From positions 62,001-126,000 of the forward strand of contig NZ_CP022336.1 in NCBI RefSeq assembly GCF_002218195.1: a DNA stretch of 64,000 nucleotides, given 5' to 3'. Under the pieces are notes generated by a model. That model searched no databases. It had not been told where the DNA came from and saw only the letters and a list, made by a program, of their open reading frames with translations. Positions 45,487 to 55,129 of this stretch are shown piece after piece. How positions within the stretch are numbered: the first letter of the stretch is position 1; every line of letters begins with the position of its first letter. The DNA is from Sphingorhabdus sp. SMR4y. GTDB lineage: Bacteria > Pseudomonadota > Alphaproteobacteria > Sphingomonadales > Sphingomonadaceae. Both the position numbers and the translations under genes were made by a program.

Positions 45487-46383
45487 ATGAACGCGGTTGC
45501 CACCATGCCTGTTACCCGCGGCAAGCTGACCGAAGGCGCTGCTCTGGCCCCGCTCGTCTGGTTCAAGAGCGGCGGTGCGGCAGAGTGGCTGTTCGAGCCG
45601 AAAGATATCGACGATCTGCAGCAGTTCCTTCGCGATCTTGATCCGGCAATAGCCGTCTGGCCGCTCGGACTGGGGTCCAACCTGATCATCCGTGATGGAG
45701 GCATGCCGGGCGTTGTAGTGCGCCTGGGCAAGGCCTTTGCGGCTATTCAAGCCGACGGAATGACGCTCAACTGTGGTGCCGGTGCGCCGGGAATTTCAGC
45801 GGCCAGCAAGGCCCGCGACCATGGCATTGCCGGTTTGGAATTTTTGCGCGGCATCCCCGGCACGATCGGCGGCGCGGTCCGCATGAATGCTGGCGCTTAT
45901 GGCCGCGAAGTCTGCGACATATTGGTGAGCGCGGATGTCGTGCTGCGCAACGGCGATCTGGTGACGATTCCGCTCGCCGACATGGGGTTTAGCTACCGCC
46001 ATTCTGGTCTGCCGGACGGATCGATCGTTGTCAGCGCCGCATTTGTGGGAGAGGCCGGCGACCCTGAAATCATCGGTGCCGAGATGAAGCGCATTGCCGA
46101 CGAGCGCGAAGCTTCGCAACCGCTGCGGTCGAAGACAGGCGGCTCGACGTTCAAAAATCCCGACGGTAAGAAAGCGTGGCAACTGGTCGACGAAGCCGGT
46201 TGTCGCGGCCTGCAGATCGGTCAGGCGCAAGTGTCCGAAAAGCACTGCAACTTCCTGATCAATCTTGGCGGTGCGACATCCGCGGATATCGAAGCGCTTG
46301 GCGACGAAGTGCGCAAGCGGGTAAAGACGCATTCGGGCGTCGAACTGCATTGGGAAATCCAGCGCGTGGGGGATGAAGCATGA
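45487..46383 (+). CDS. murB: UDP-N-acetylenolpyruvoylglucosamine reductase MurB
   Basis: This 298-residue FAD enzyme reduces UDP-GlcNAc-enolpyruvate to UDP-MurNAc. It has the FAD-binding FKSGGAAEWLFEP, GLGSNLIIRDGG and GIPGTIGGAVRMNAGAYG segments and the C-terminal GSTFKNPDGKKAWQLVDEAG with its catalytic Ser. An upstream in-frame start at 45331 would add 52 residues translated from the end of murC and the dispersed repeat (RPEPVEG, LRQAQCER), which is clearly not native protein. GGGAG at 45474-45478 precedes the ATG at 45487 by eight bases. Confidence 0.95.
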   Translation: MNAVATMPVTRGKLTEGAALAPLVWFKSGGAAEWLFEPKDIDDLQQFLRDLDPAIAVWPLGLGSNLIIRDGGMPGVVVRLGKAFAAIQADGMTLNCGAGAPGISAASKARDHGIAGLEFLRGIPGTIGGAVRMNAGAYGREVCDILVSADVVLRNGDLVTIPLADMGFSYRHSGLPDGSIVVSAAFVGEAGDPEIIGAEMKRIADEREASQPLRSKTGGSTFKNPDGKKAWQLVDEAGCRGLQIGQAQVSEKHCNFLINLGGATSADIEALGDEVRKRVKTHSGVELHWEIQRVGDEA

Positions 46384-47312
46384 CTGCCAAAGACAAAAAC
46401 AGCCTCCATATCGCCGTCCTGATGGGCGGATGGTCCGCCGAACGGGAAGTGTCGCTGAGCAGCGGCAAGGGCGTCGCCGATGCGCTGGAGAAAAACGGCC
46501 ATCAGGTGACCCGCGTCGACATGGACCGCAATGTCGCACAGGTGCTTGCCGGCATCCGTCCCGATGTGGTGTTCAACGCGTTGCACGGCGTTCCCGGTGA
46601 AGACGGCAGCGTCCAGGGCATGCTCGATCTGATGCAAATCCCCTATACCCATAGCGGGCTCGCCACGTCGGTAATCGCGATCGACAAGGAATTGACCAAG
46701 CAGCAGCTGGTACCCGCCGGCGTCCCGATGCCCAAGGGCAGGATTGTCTCCAGCGCCAGCCTCCATGACGCCGATCCGTTGCCGCGACCCTATGTCCTCA
46801 AGCCGGTCAACGAGGGCTCTTCCGTCGGTGTCGCGATCGTGACCGACGACAGCAATTACGGGCATCCGATCAGCCGCGATGCGGCGGGGCCGTGGCAGGA
46901 GTTTGACCAGCTTCTGGCCGAACCCTTCATCAAGGGGCGCGAACTGACCACGGCTGTTCTCGGCGGCAAGGCGCTTTGCGTAACTGAATTGAGGACGGCT
47001 CAGGGCTTTTATGATTATGAAGCCAAATATACAGAGGGCCTGACCCAGCATGTCTGCCCCGCCGAAATTCCTGCCGATATCGAGAAACTGTGTCTCGACT
47101 ATGCTCTGCGCGCCCACCAGATTTTGGGGTGCAAAGGGACTTCGCGCACAGATTTCCGCTGGGACGACGAGCAGGGCGCGGCGGGGCTGTTTGTGCTGGA
47201 AACCAACACGCAGCCCGGCATGACTCCGCTCAGCCTGGTCCCCGAGCAGGCGAAACAGATGGGAATCAGCTATGAAGAGCTGGTCGAGATAATCGTGAGA
47301 GAAGCCCTATGA
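46380..47312 (+). CDS. ddl: D-alanine-D-alanine ligase
   Basis: This 310-residue ATP-grasp enzyme makes the D-Ala-D-Ala dipeptide used by MurF. The N-terminal HIAVLMGGWSAEREVSLSSG, the ATP loop LKPVNEGSSVGVAIV (about 140-154), and the C-terminal FVLETNTQPGMTPLSLVPEQA with the metal ligands are present. The length fits DdlB. It overlaps murB and ftsQ by four bases each. Confidence 0.96.
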   Translation: MTAKDKNSLHIAVLMGGWSAEREVSLSSGKGVADALEKNGHQVTRVDMDRNVAQVLAGIRPDVVFNALHGVPGEDGSVQGMLDLMQIPYTHSGLATSVIAIDKELTKQQLVPAGVPMPKGRIVSSASLHDADPLPRPYVLKPVNEGSSVGVAIVTDDSNYGHPISRDAAGPWQEFDQLLAEPFIKGRELTTAVLGGKALCVTELRTAQGFYDYEAKYTEGLTQHVCPAEIPADIEKLCLDYALRAHQILGCKGTSRTDFRWDDEQGAAGLFVLETNTQPGMTPLSLVPEQAKQMGISYEELVEIIVREAL

Positions 47313-48190
47313 CAGCGACCCGGAAACGCAATAATCGGCAGGCCAGGGGCAAGCCCCGGAAACAGGCAAAGCGCACGGTCAAGCAAGTCTCCGTCTTCGA
47401 CAGGATATTGCGGGCCATGCCTGTGACCGAAGAGCAGGTTCAGAAGGGCCTGACCTGGGGTCTGGTGGCCGTGTTCATCCTCGGCGCCTATAGCGTTGCG
47501 CATTATTCCGGCATCAATGACAGGATCAAGACCGAGCTTGCCGAAGCGGTCGGCAATGCCGGTTTCGAAGTGAAAAGGGTCGAGGTGACAGGCGTCAACC
47601 GCATTGACGAGCTGAAAGTCTATGAAATCACGCTGGCGCAGAAGGACCGTTCGATGCTGCTGGTCGATATTGACGAGGTACGCGAAGATCTGCTGGCCAA
47701 TGGCTGGATCAAGGACGCACGGATTTCGCGTCGCCTGCCCGACACGCTGATTGTCGATATTGTCGAGCGCGAACCCGTTGCCGTCTGGCAAAATCAGGGA
47801 ACGCTCTCGCTGATCGACAAGACCGGCTATCCGCTTGAAGAAATCGTCCCGGAAGAGATGCCGGATCTGCCGGTAATCGTCGGCAAGAAGGCCAATCTGA
47901 AATTTTCCCAGCTCGATTCACTGCTCGATGTCGCGCCGGCGTTGCGTCCGATGGTGACCGGTGCAAGCTGGATCGGCAACCGGCGCTGGGATCTCGAATT
48001 TGACAGTGGCGAAACGCTGGCCCTGCCCGAGGGTGAGGAGACGGCTTCGGCGGCGCTGCTCAATTTTGCGCGGATGGACGGCATCAACCGGTTGCTCGGT
48101 CGCGGAGTCGTTCATTTCGACCTGCGCGATGCGGAGCGCGCCTATCTGCGGATGCCGCCGAAGGAAGAGCCGGTCGAACCGGAGAGTTGA
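47309..48190 (+). CDS. ftsQ: Cell-division protein FtsQ
   Basis: This 293-residue bitopic protein has a Lys/Arg-rich cytoplasmic N-terminus (about 1-40) and one membrane segment (about 46-66). A POTRA domain follows (about 88-155, with VKRVEVTGVNRIDELKVYEI) and then the FtsQ/DivIB beta domain ending in ARMDGINRLLGRGVVHFDLRD. It scaffolds the FtsQLB complex that signals to FtsWI. It is in its normal place between ddl and ftsA; a 54-base gap to ftsA follows. Confidence 0.94.
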   Translation: MTATRKRNNRQARGKPRKQAKRTVKQVSVFDRILRAMPVTEEQVQKGLTWGLVAVFILGAYSVAHYSGINDRIKTELAEAVGNAGFEVKRVEVTGVNRIDELKVYEITLAQKDRSMLLVDIDEVREDLLANGWIKDARISRRLPDTLIVDIVEREPVAVWQNQGTLSLIDKTGYPLEEIVPEEMPDLPVIVGKKANLKFSQLDSLLDVAPALRPMVTGASWIGNRRWDLEFDSGETLALPEGEETASAALLNFARMDGINRLLGRGVVHFDLRDAERAYLRMPPKEEPVEPES

Positions 48191-48244
48191 CCGGCCGGAG
48201 TGCGCATTGGGTGATGGTTTTTATCGAGGTGAAGGAATAGTCGG

Positions 48245-49504
48245 ATGGCAGCACGGGTAGAAAAAATCTTCACATCGCTGGATATCGGCTCGTCGAAAAT
48301 TTCGGCGATGATAGCCGGCCGGATGGACAATGGCGAACTGACCGTTTTGGGCACCGGCCATCATGCCAGCAAAGGGGTGAAGCGGGGCTATATCGCGGAT
48401 ACCGAAACGACCGAAACCGACGTCAGGGCGGCGGTGGAACAGGCCGAGCGCATTGCCGGCACCAATATCGACGATGTCTGGGTCAGCTTCTCGGCCGGCG
48501 GATTGCAAAGCATGCTGACCTCGGTGGAAACCGAACTCGGGGGGCACCGGATCGAACAGGATGATATCGACCTGCTGCTCGATGCCGGTCGCAACAGCAT
48601 CGATCCCAAGGGAAAGATGGTGCTGCACGCCCAGCCTGCTCTCTATACGCTCGACGGCCTCAACGGGGTGAAGAAGCCAAAGGGGCTGCACGCCGACCGT
48701 CTCGGGGTGGACATCCATGTCATTCTTGCGGAAGCCTCGCCGGTTCGCAATATCGAGATGAGCGTGCGCGGTGCGCATCTCAATGTCAGATCAATCGTCG
48801 CGTCCCCAATTGCGGTCGGCAACGCCTGCCTTTCGATGGAAGAACGCGAACTGGGTGTCGCGCTGGTCGAGATGGGCGCGGAGGTGACCAATATCTCGCT
48901 CTTCGCAGGCGGCATGCTGGTCGGCTTGACGACCTTGCCTTATGGCGCAGCCGACATAACAGACGATATCGCCTCATCCTTTGGTCTGCGGCGCGCGCAG
49001 GCCGAGCGGATAAAATGTTTCTATGGTTCTGCCACGACCAGCCCGCGCGATAATCACGATGTGATCAGCCAGGGGCTCGATGACGTTGGCGAAGCCGGGG
49101 AAGAGGACGGCCGGATCACCCGCGCGCAGCTGATCGCGGTCATTCGCCAGCGGCTCGATCATCTGATCGGAGAGATCGGCCGGTCGCTCAAGGAGCTGGG
49201 CTTTACCGGTCCGGTTGGGCGTCAGGTGGTGCTGACCGGCGGTGGCGCCGAGCTCAAGGGCATTGCCGATTATGCCCAGTCGGCTCTGGGACGCACGGTC
49301 CGCATCGGTCGTCCGACCGGGCTGAGCGCGCTTCCCGAAGCGCATAGCGGTCCCGCTTTCGCCGGTCTGGCCGGGCTGGCGCTCTATGCATCGCAGGAGC
49401 CTGTTGATTTGCGCTACATGGCGAGAAGCCATCAGAATGTTCACAAATATGGCGGATCAGCAGTAATCGGACGGCTTATGTCGGCGATCCGCGGAAATTT
49501 TTAG
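48245..49504 (+). CDS. ftsA: Cell-division protein FtsA
   Basis: This 419-residue actin-like ATPase ties FtsZ filaments to the membrane. The phosphate-1 loop SLDIGSSKISAMIAG (about 12-26), the 1C domain with LHAQPALYTLDGL, the phosphate-2 segment LVEMGAEVTNISLFAGGMLV and the adenosine motif VVLTGGGAELKGI are visible. A C-terminal amphipathic membrane-targeting helix ends the protein (GRLMSAIRGNF). It is followed by a 106-base gap leading to ftsZ. Confidence 0.95.
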   Translation: MAARVEKIFTSLDIGSSKISAMIAGRMDNGELTVLGTGHHASKGVKRGYIADTETTETDVRAAVEQAERIAGTNIDDVWVSFSAGGLQSMLTSVETELGGHRIEQDDIDLLLDAGRNSIDPKGKMVLHAQPALYTLDGLNGVKKPKGLHADRLGVDIHVILAEASPVRNIEMSVRGAHLNVRSIVASPIAVGNACLSMEERELGVALVEMGAEVTNISLFAGGMLVGLTTLPYGAADITDDIASSFGLRRAQAERIKCFYGSATTSPRDNHDVISQGLDDVGEAGEEDGRITRAQLIAVIRQRLDHLIGEIGRSLKELGFTGPVGRQVVLTGGGAELKGIADYAQSALGRTVRIGRPTGLSALPEAHSGPAFAGLAGLALYASQEPVDLRYMARSHQNVHKYGGSAVIGRLMSAIRGNF

Positions 49505-49564
49505 TATTTTGACGAAAATAAATTCACTTTTCGGGTGATTCCTGCGGGAAATTTGTGCAAAGCG

Positions 49565-49579
49565 TTAAACAAATATTAC
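49565..49579 (+). promoter_or_regulatory. CtrA-like site upstream of ftsZ
   Basis: TTAA-ACAAATA-TTAC has the spacing of the CtrA recognition sequence TTAA-N7-TTAA with one mismatch, 32 bases before the ftsZ ATG. In Caulobacter CtrA represses ftsZ, so the position makes sense, but the match is short and the region is AT-rich. The remainder of the 106-base gap shows a good ribosome site (GGGAG) and no clear -35/-10 pair. Confidence 0.35.
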
Positions 49580-49610
49580 AGCACGATAAAATGTCTCGGG
49601 AGACAGTGAG

Positions 49611-51134
49611 ATGAGTATCAATATTGGTCCACCAGAAGTCGAAGAACTGAAGCCGAAGATCGCGGTCATCGGTGTCGGCGGTGCCGGGGGCAACGCGATT
49701 GCCAACATGATTGCCGCACAGGTCGAAGGCGTTGATTTCATCGTCAGCAATACCGATGCACAATCGCTCAACAGTTCCACCGCCGAACGGCGGATCCAGC
49801 TTGGCCCCGATATTACGCAGGGTCTGGGCGCCGGTTCGCGACCCGAAGTCGGTCGCGCCGCGGCCGAGGAAACGATCGATCTGGTCGAACAGGCTCTCGA
49901 AGGCACGCACATGTGTTTCATCGCCGCCGGCATGGGCGGCGGCACCGGTACCGGCGCTGCGCCAGTAATCGCAAAGGCGGCACGCGACCGCGGCATCCTG
50001 ACCGTTGGTGTGGTGACCAAGCCTTTCACTTTCGAAGGCACGCGCCGGATGAAAGCGGCCGAAGCGGGCATTGAGGAACTGCAGAAGAATGTCGACACGC
50101 TGATCGTCATTCCGAACCAGAATCTGTTCCTTGTTGCCAATCCCAACACCACGTTCAAGGAGGCTTTCCTGCTTGCTGACGAAGTGCTGCAACAGGGCGT
50201 CCGCGGCATTACCGACCTGATGGTCATGCCGGGGCTGATCAACCTCGACTTTGCCGACGTGCGCAGCGTGATGCACGAAATGGGTCAGGCGATGATGGGT
50301 ACCGGTGAAGCGGAAGGCGACGGACGGGCGCTGGAAGCTGCCGAGAAGGCCATTGCCAATCCTCTGCTCGACGGTGTGTCGATGCAGGGTGCCAAGGGCG
50401 TTATCGTGTCGATCACCGGTGGTGAAGACATGCGTCTGATGGAAGTCGACGAAGCTGCCAATCATATTCGCGAACTGGTTGATCCGGACGCCAATATTAT
50501 CTGGGGCAGCGCGTTCAACCCGAATCTCGACGGCCGTATCCGTGTGTCCGTTGTCGCGACCGGCATCGACAATGACGGTATCCGTCCCGCTTCGGCGCCA
50601 TCGGCCTCTTTTGCCATGGGCAGCCCGGCTGCCAAGCCGGAAGACACGTCCGCGCCATCCAGCTTCGCGTCGTCGATCGCCAGCGACGAGGACGCGGAAG
50701 AAGCGGCACAGGAAGCGGAAATCGCATCTGCACCGGTTCCCGAGGCCGAACCGGAGCCAGAAGCCGAAACGGCTGAAGAGCCCGAAAGCCCTCCCGCTCC
50801 GGTCGCAACCTATGGTGACGACGATGATCTGAGCGTCACGCCGTCCTTTGCTTCGCTGACTCCCGGGATTGCGTCGAAAAACCCGACGTCGGAAGAGGAT
50901 GAGCTGATTCTTGGCGATGATGCCATTCAGCCGGCCGAGGAAGACACGGCTCCTGCAGCCAGCCAGGCACCACCGGCACCGCGTGTTGCCACCAGTGGCG
51001 GGACGCTGTTCGAACGGATGTCCAATCTGACTCGCGGCGGATCGAAGGGCGATGATGCCGAGGATGGCGAGGATGACAAGTCACGCGATCCGCTCGACAT
51101 CCCGCGCTTTCTGAACCGCCAGAATAACCAGTAA
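49611..51134 (+). CDS. ftsZ: Cell-division tubulin homologue FtsZ
   Basis: This 507-residue GTPase assembles the Z-ring. The nucleotide domain includes [12 protein letters not shown], the tubulin signature GGGTGTG at residues 109-115, and the catalytic T7 segment with [11 protein letters not shown]. After about residue 320 comes a long Pro/Glu/Ala-rich linker of roughly 165 residues, typical of alphaproteobacteria. The conserved C-terminal peptide DIPRFLNRQ binds FtsA and other partners. A gap with a CtrA-like site precedes it, so it may have its own promoter in addition to the dcw transcript. Confidence 0.97.
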   Translation: MSINIGPPEVEELKPKIAVIGVGGAGGNAIANMIAAQVEGVDFIVSNTDAQSLNSSTAERRIQLGPDITQGLGAGSRPEVGRAAAEETIDLVEQALEGTHMCFIAAGMGGGTGTGAAPVIAKAARDRGILTVGVVTKPFTFEGTRRMKAAEAGIEELQKNVDTLIVIPNQNLFLVANPNTTFKEAFLLADEVLQQGVRGITDLMVMPGLINLDFADVRSVMHEMGQAMMGTGEAEGDGRALEAAEKAIANPLLDGVSMQGAKGVIVSITGGEDMRLMEVDEAANHIRELVDPDANIIWGSAFNPNLDGRIRVSVVATGIDNDGIRPASAPSASFAMGSPAAKPEDTSAPSSFASSIASDEDAEEAAQEAEIASAPVPEAEPEPEAETAEEPESPPAPVATYGDDDDLSVTPSFASLTPGIASKNPTSEEDELILGDDAIQPAEEDTAPAASQAPPAPRVATSGGTLFERMSNLTRGGSKGDDAEDGEDDKSRDPLDIPRFLNRQNNQ

Positions 51135-51226
51135 TTACCGGTTCTCGCCAAGCTGTCTGATCGACTGATGGGGCATCGCGAGGGAGTTTGTCTTTCGCGT
51201 GCCACCATTGGCCTTGCCGGAATGCG

Positions 51227-51259
51227 GGAACGATTGATTTCAAGCGTAATCGTTCCTTT
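51227..51259 (+). terminator. Hairpin between ftsZ and the SPOR/TPR gene
   Basis: GGAACGATT (51227-51235) and AATCGTTCC (51248-51256) form a perfect 9-bp stem with a 12-base loop, followed by TTT and then the ATG at 51260. It may end the ftsZ transcript or, if the mRNA continues, mask the ribosome site of the next gene. No Shine-Dalgarno sequence is visible outside the stem. Confidence 0.5.
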
Positions 51260-53083
51260 ATGTATCTTGTGAATCACAAATTGAAAATTCTGCTGGCCGC
51301 GTCGGTGGCTTTTGCAACATCTGCCTTGCCGCAGGTGCCTGCCTTTGCCCAATCCAGCGCTCGGTCCAACAGCGATGACCTGCAGGATGCGCTGCGCCGG
51401 ATTGCGATCAATTCCAATGACTCCTCCGCGCTTGCCGATGCCGGGCTGGCGGCCCTCGAACTGGGTGATATGCGCGCGGCGATCGGCTTTCTGGCCAAGG
51501 CGGATCAGATTTATTCAACCAGCGGCCGAGTGAAAGTCGGCCTCGGCCGGGCGTTGCTGGCGGAGGAAAATCCGTTCGGTGCAATCCGCTATTTTGATCA
51601 GGCGGTGGCCAATGGCATAGCGCCGCACGAGATTGCGGCGGATCGCGGTCTTGCCTATGACCTGATCGGGCGGAATCGCGAGGCTCAGAAAGATTATGAA
51701 CTGGCCATGCGCCATGGCAGCAGTGACGAGCTGATCGCGCGCTATGCGGTGTCGCTGGGGATCAGCGGTGATGTTGACCGGGCCGATGCCCAGCTCAACC
51801 CGCTATTACAGAAAAGCGATCGCGATGCTTGGCGCAACCGGGCCTTCATCTACGCTATGAACGGTAGGAAAAAGGAAGCGGACAATATCGTCGAACAGAC
51901 GATGGAGCGGCGCATGGCGAAAGCCATCAAGCCCTTTTTTGACCGTATGCCCAAGCTGACTGCTGCGCAAAAGGCGGCGGCGGTCCACTTCGGTCATTTT
52001 CCCGCCAGCGAGAATGTCGGTGTGGATGTAGCGGCGGTGCAACTGGCTTCCAGCCGGATTGCCGAAAATGGCAGCGGCGTCGACGCGGGCCTGATCCCGG
52101 TCGGCGAGGCGCTGGGCGCCGATGCCAAGCGCCCTCGCGTGCTGGCCATGCCCGACAAGTCGCCGCGGCGCCGCCCCGGTACAACCGAACGACGGTTATC
52201 CGATCGCGAAGCGCGCCGCGCTGCGAGGAAAAAAGAGGCGCAATCATCATCCCGGATAGCGGCAGCGCCGCCGCCGGCCAGCGTTGCATCCCGGTCCCAG
52301 ACCCCGGCGAGAAGCGATTCGAATTCGACTTTCCTCCCTGCGACGAGACAGGCCGCAGAGCCGGAGCCGGTCAAGGCGAGCGAAAGCCAGTCCGGGAGCA
52401 AGACGTCGGCACCGGGTTTCGCTACCACGCTGGGCGTCAGCCGCCCGCCGGTGCTGGTCTCGCAAACCGTGGAGCGCAAGGTTGAAATCGCCGGTCGCCA
52501 GCCGGAAACCCAATCGGTAGTCCCGCAACCGCTGGAAAGCGCAACGGCCGCACCCGGCAAGGCGGACGGACCGGTCAATCTGATCAATTTTGATCTGGCG
52601 CAACAACGGTCCGCAACCGCCGACATGGCCTCGGCCGAACCGGCAACCCGGCCGCTTTCCGACATTATCAGCGGCATCGACATACCCGATCGCGAAACCC
52701 GAACCACGGTCGTCCCGGTCGATCTCGACGAAATTGAACCGGCCAAGCCAAAGCCGAAGATAGTCGCCAAGCCGATCGAGAAAACACCGGCGAAACCCAA
52801 AGAGCCGGAACATCCAAAACGCTATTGGGTGCAGATTGCGACGGGATCCAATCTCGATGCGCTGAAATTCGATTTCCGCCGGATGACGAAAAAACAGCCT
52901 GAATTGTTCAAGGACAAGCAGGCCTGGACTTCACCCTGGGGCCGCACTCGCCGGCTGGTGGTCGGACCCTTTGCCGATTTCAAGGCGGCCAAGGCATTCG
53001 AAGCGGATTACCGCAAGGATGGTGGCGACGGTTTCGCCTGGGCGAGTGCGGACGGTGTCGAGGTTAACGAGCTGTCCAAATGA
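51260..53083 (+). CDS. SPOR-domain protein with TPR-like N-terminal half
   Basis: This 607-residue exported protein has a signal peptide (about residues 6-30, cleaved near AFAQ). A TPR-like helical region (about 40-215, e.g. [23 protein letters not shown]) is followed by a long low-complexity, Pro/Ser/Lys-rich linker (about 270-525) and a C-terminal SPOR domain (about 528-607, [14 protein letters not shown]). SPOR binds denuded septal glycan, so the protein probably works at the division site, consistent with its place just after ftsZ. A frame opens with TTG at 51188, but only the ATG at 51260 starts a proper signal peptide. It overlaps the next gene by four bases. Confidence 0.82.
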   Translation: MYLVNHKLKILLAASVAFATSALPQVPAFAQSSARSNSDDLQDALRRIAINSNDSSALADAGLAALELGDMRAAIGFLAKADQIYSTSGRVKVGLGRALLAEENPFGAIRYFDQAVANGIAPHEIAADRGLAYDLIGRNREAQKDYELAMRHGSSDELIARYAVSLGISGDVDRADAQLNPLLQKSDRDAWRNRAFIYAMNGRKKEADNIVEQTMERRMAKAIKPFFDRMPKLTAAQKAAAVHFGHFPASENVGVDVAAVQLASSRIAENGSGVDAGLIPVGEALGADAKRPRVLAMPDKSPRRRPGTTERRLSDREARRAARKKEAQSSSRIAAAPPPASVASRSQTPARSDSNSTFLPATRQAAEPEPVKASESQSGSKTSAPGFATTLGVSRPPVLVSQTVERKVEIAGRQPETQSVVPQPLESATAAPGKADGPVNLINFDLAQQRSATADMASAEPATRPLSDIISGIDIPDRETRTTVVPVDLDEIEPAKPKPKIVAKPIEKTPAKPKEPEHPKRYWVQIATGSNLDALKFDFRRMTKKQPELFKDKQAWTSPWGRTRRLVVGPFADFKAAKAFEADYRKDGGDGFAWASADGVEVNELSK

Positions 53084-54240
53084 TCCAGTTGAAAAGCTAT
53101 GCTAGCGACCCGGCAAGCAGCCGGGGCCGGTTGCACGATGAAAAGCGCGACGTGACACGCGGTCCGCGCGATGATTTTCAGCGCGATCGCGACCGGATCA
53201 TCCACAGCATTTCCTTTCGCCGCCTGCGCCACAAGACGCAGGTCTTTGTCGCGCCTGACGGAGACCATTACCGGGTGCGGCTCACCCACAGTCTGGAAGT
53301 CGCGCAGATCGGCCGGACCATGGCGCGGGCGCTCGGTCTGAACGAAGATCTCACCGAAGCGCTCTGTCTCGCCCATGATATCGGCCATCCGCCGTTCGGC
53401 CATGCCGGAGAGGATGCGCTGGAAGAAGCTTTGGCGGATTTTGGTGGTTTTGATCATAATGCCCAGACCATCCGGACATTGACCAGGCTGGAAACGCCCT
53501 ATCCGCGCTGGGATGGTCTCAATCTAACGTGGGAGATGCTCGAGGGTCTGGCCAAACATAACGGTCCGGTTGCCAAGCCGACCTGGGCGCTGGCAGAGGC
53601 CAATGCAGCGATGGATCTCGACCTTGACAGCTGGCCGTCGCTGGAAGCGCAGGTGGCCGCGATTGCCGACGATATCGCCTATGATAATCACGATATTGAC
53701 GACGGCATGCGGGCCGGGCTGTTGACGCTCGACCAGTTGCTGGAGCTGCCTTTTATTGCGGAGCGCTGGGAGGCCCTTCGCAGCCGCTTTGCCGACGTTT
53801 CGCAGGAGCGGCTGCTTCCCGAGCTGATCCGTGACCAGATCGGCTTGATGGCCAATGACGTGCTCGCAACCACGCAGGCGCGCATTGCCGAATTGGGCAT
53901 CGAAATGCCGGAAGATGTGCGGCAGGCGGGGCAGATGATCGGCGGTTTTTCCGATGCGATGGCGGAAAAGGAACGCCGGCTGAAACGCTTCATGTATGAA
54001 AATCTCTATCATCACCCGAAGCAGATGGCGGCGGCGGAAGAAGGTAAGATGATGGTGGCTGATCTGGTCAAGGCCTATCGCGATCAGCCGGACCTGATGC
54101 CGGAAAGCTGGGCCTCGGCGCTGCCGTATGAAGAACCGGAGCGGATCCGCCACATCGCCGATTTTCTCGCCGGCATGACCGATCGCTATGCGCGCAACCG
54201 GCACGCCGAGATTTTTGGCGAGCAGGCCGGCAAAGGCTGA
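53080..54240 (+). CDS. dgt: dGTPase-like HD-domain triphosphohydrolase
   Basis: This 386-residue HD-superfamily enzyme of the deoxyguanosinetriphosphate triphosphohydrolase-like (type 2) group splits dNTPs to deoxynucleoside and triphosphate. The metal ligands are in [15 protein letters not shown] (His about 69), [15 protein letters not shown] (His-Asp about 108) and [13 protein letters not shown] (Asp about 203). The N-terminal [20 protein letters not shown] is family-typical. It overlaps the SPOR/TPR gene by four bases. In many alphaproteobacteria this gene adjoins argS; here the two are 34 kb apart. Confidence 0.92.
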   Translation: MIQLKSYASDPASSRGRLHDEKRDVTRGPRDDFQRDRDRIIHSISFRRLRHKTQVFVAPDGDHYRVRLTHSLEVAQIGRTMARALGLNEDLTEALCLAHDIGHPPFGHAGEDALEEALADFGGFDHNAQTIRTLTRLETPYPRWDGLNLTWEMLEGLAKHNGPVAKPTWALAEANAAMDLDLDSWPSLEAQVAAIADDIAYDNHDIDDGMRAGLLTLDQLLELPFIAERWEALRSRFADVSQERLLPELIRDQIGLMANDVLATTQARIAELGIEMPEDVRQAGQMIGGFSDAMAEKERRLKRFMYENLYHHPKQMAAAEEGKMMVADLVKAYRDQPDLMPESWASALPYEEPERIRHIADFLAGMTDRYARNRHAEIFGEQAGKG

Positions 54241-54361
54241 TACGTCACCCCGGCGAAGGCTGGCGCCCAACAGAAATGTGCGAGCCTTCGAAAAATCGGT
54301 TTGGATAGCAGACTGCGCTGCTATGACGGTTTATCTAGCATATATTCTGGGGGAATAGACC

Positions 54362-55021
54362 ATGGCCGATACAATTCTGATCCTCGGCGCCACCGGCCTG
54401 ATCGGCGGATTGCTGACCCGCAAGCTGGTCGGGCAGGGCAGGGACAAAAGCCTCCACCTGTTGCTCCGGCGCCCCTACCGGGAAGATGTCGGCAAAGCCA
54501 GAGTCCACGTGCAGTTGCAGGAAAACTGGCCCGCGACCATTGCCGGAATCAAACCGGATATCGTCATTTCCTGCCTCGGCTCGACGATGAAGAAAGCGGG
54601 GTCGAAGGAAGAATTTGCCGCGGTCGACCGCGATCTGGTCGGCGCTGTTGCAGCGGCTGCCAAGGCGGCGGGCGCCCGGCAGTTTATCGCCATCTCCTCG
54701 ACCATGGCGGATAGCAGCGCGTCCAGTTTCTACCTGAAAACCAAGGGAGAAGCCGAAGACCTGATGCGCGCCGAAAAATTTGATCGCCTCGACATCATTC
54801 GCCCCGGCCTGCTGCGCGGAGAGCGGACGAATGACAATCGCCTGGGCGAAAGCCTCGCCATCGCCGCGAGCCCGGTCATGGATATCCTGTTGCACGGCAA
54901 ACTCCGCCGGTTTCGCTCGATCCTCGCCAGCGATGTCGCGGACGCCATCATCGTGCTCATGGCCGACCGGCAACCGGGAGAATTTGTCCACGAGAATGAT
55001 TCGATCTGGGACATGGTCTAG
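54362..55021 (+). CDS. NAD(P)-binding oxidoreductase/epimerase-like protein
   Basis: This 219-residue atypical short-chain dehydrogenase has a Rossmann nucleotide motif, LGATGLIGGLLTRKL (about 7-21), and an SST segment followed by SFYLKTKGEAEDLMRAEKFDRLDIIRPGLLRGE. That resembles the HTATIP2/TIP30 and NmrA-like groups. The Tyr-x-x-x-Lys pair (YLKTK) is present. The substrate is unknown; relatives act as NADPH sensors or oxidoreductases. The 121-base upstream gap has a TATATT sequence near 54340 that could be a -10 element. Confidence 0.8.
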   Translation: MADTILILGATGLIGGLLTRKLVGQGRDKSLHLLLRRPYREDVGKARVHVQLQENWPATIAGIKPDIVISCLGSTMKKAGSKEEFAAVDRDLVGAVAAAAKAAGARQFIAISSTMADSSASSFYLKTKGEAEDLMRAEKFDRLDIIRPGLLRGERTNDNRLGESLAIAASPVMDILLHGKLRRFRSILASDVADAIIVLMADRQPGEFVHENDSIWDMV

Positions 55022-55129
55022 GTTCGACCGGAAATACTGCACCGCACAACAGAATCATTGACTCCCTGCGGCCGGTCATCCACTCTTCAATCTGCTTTTT
55101 GATCGTAGCCTCCGGGCGATGGTCATGAG

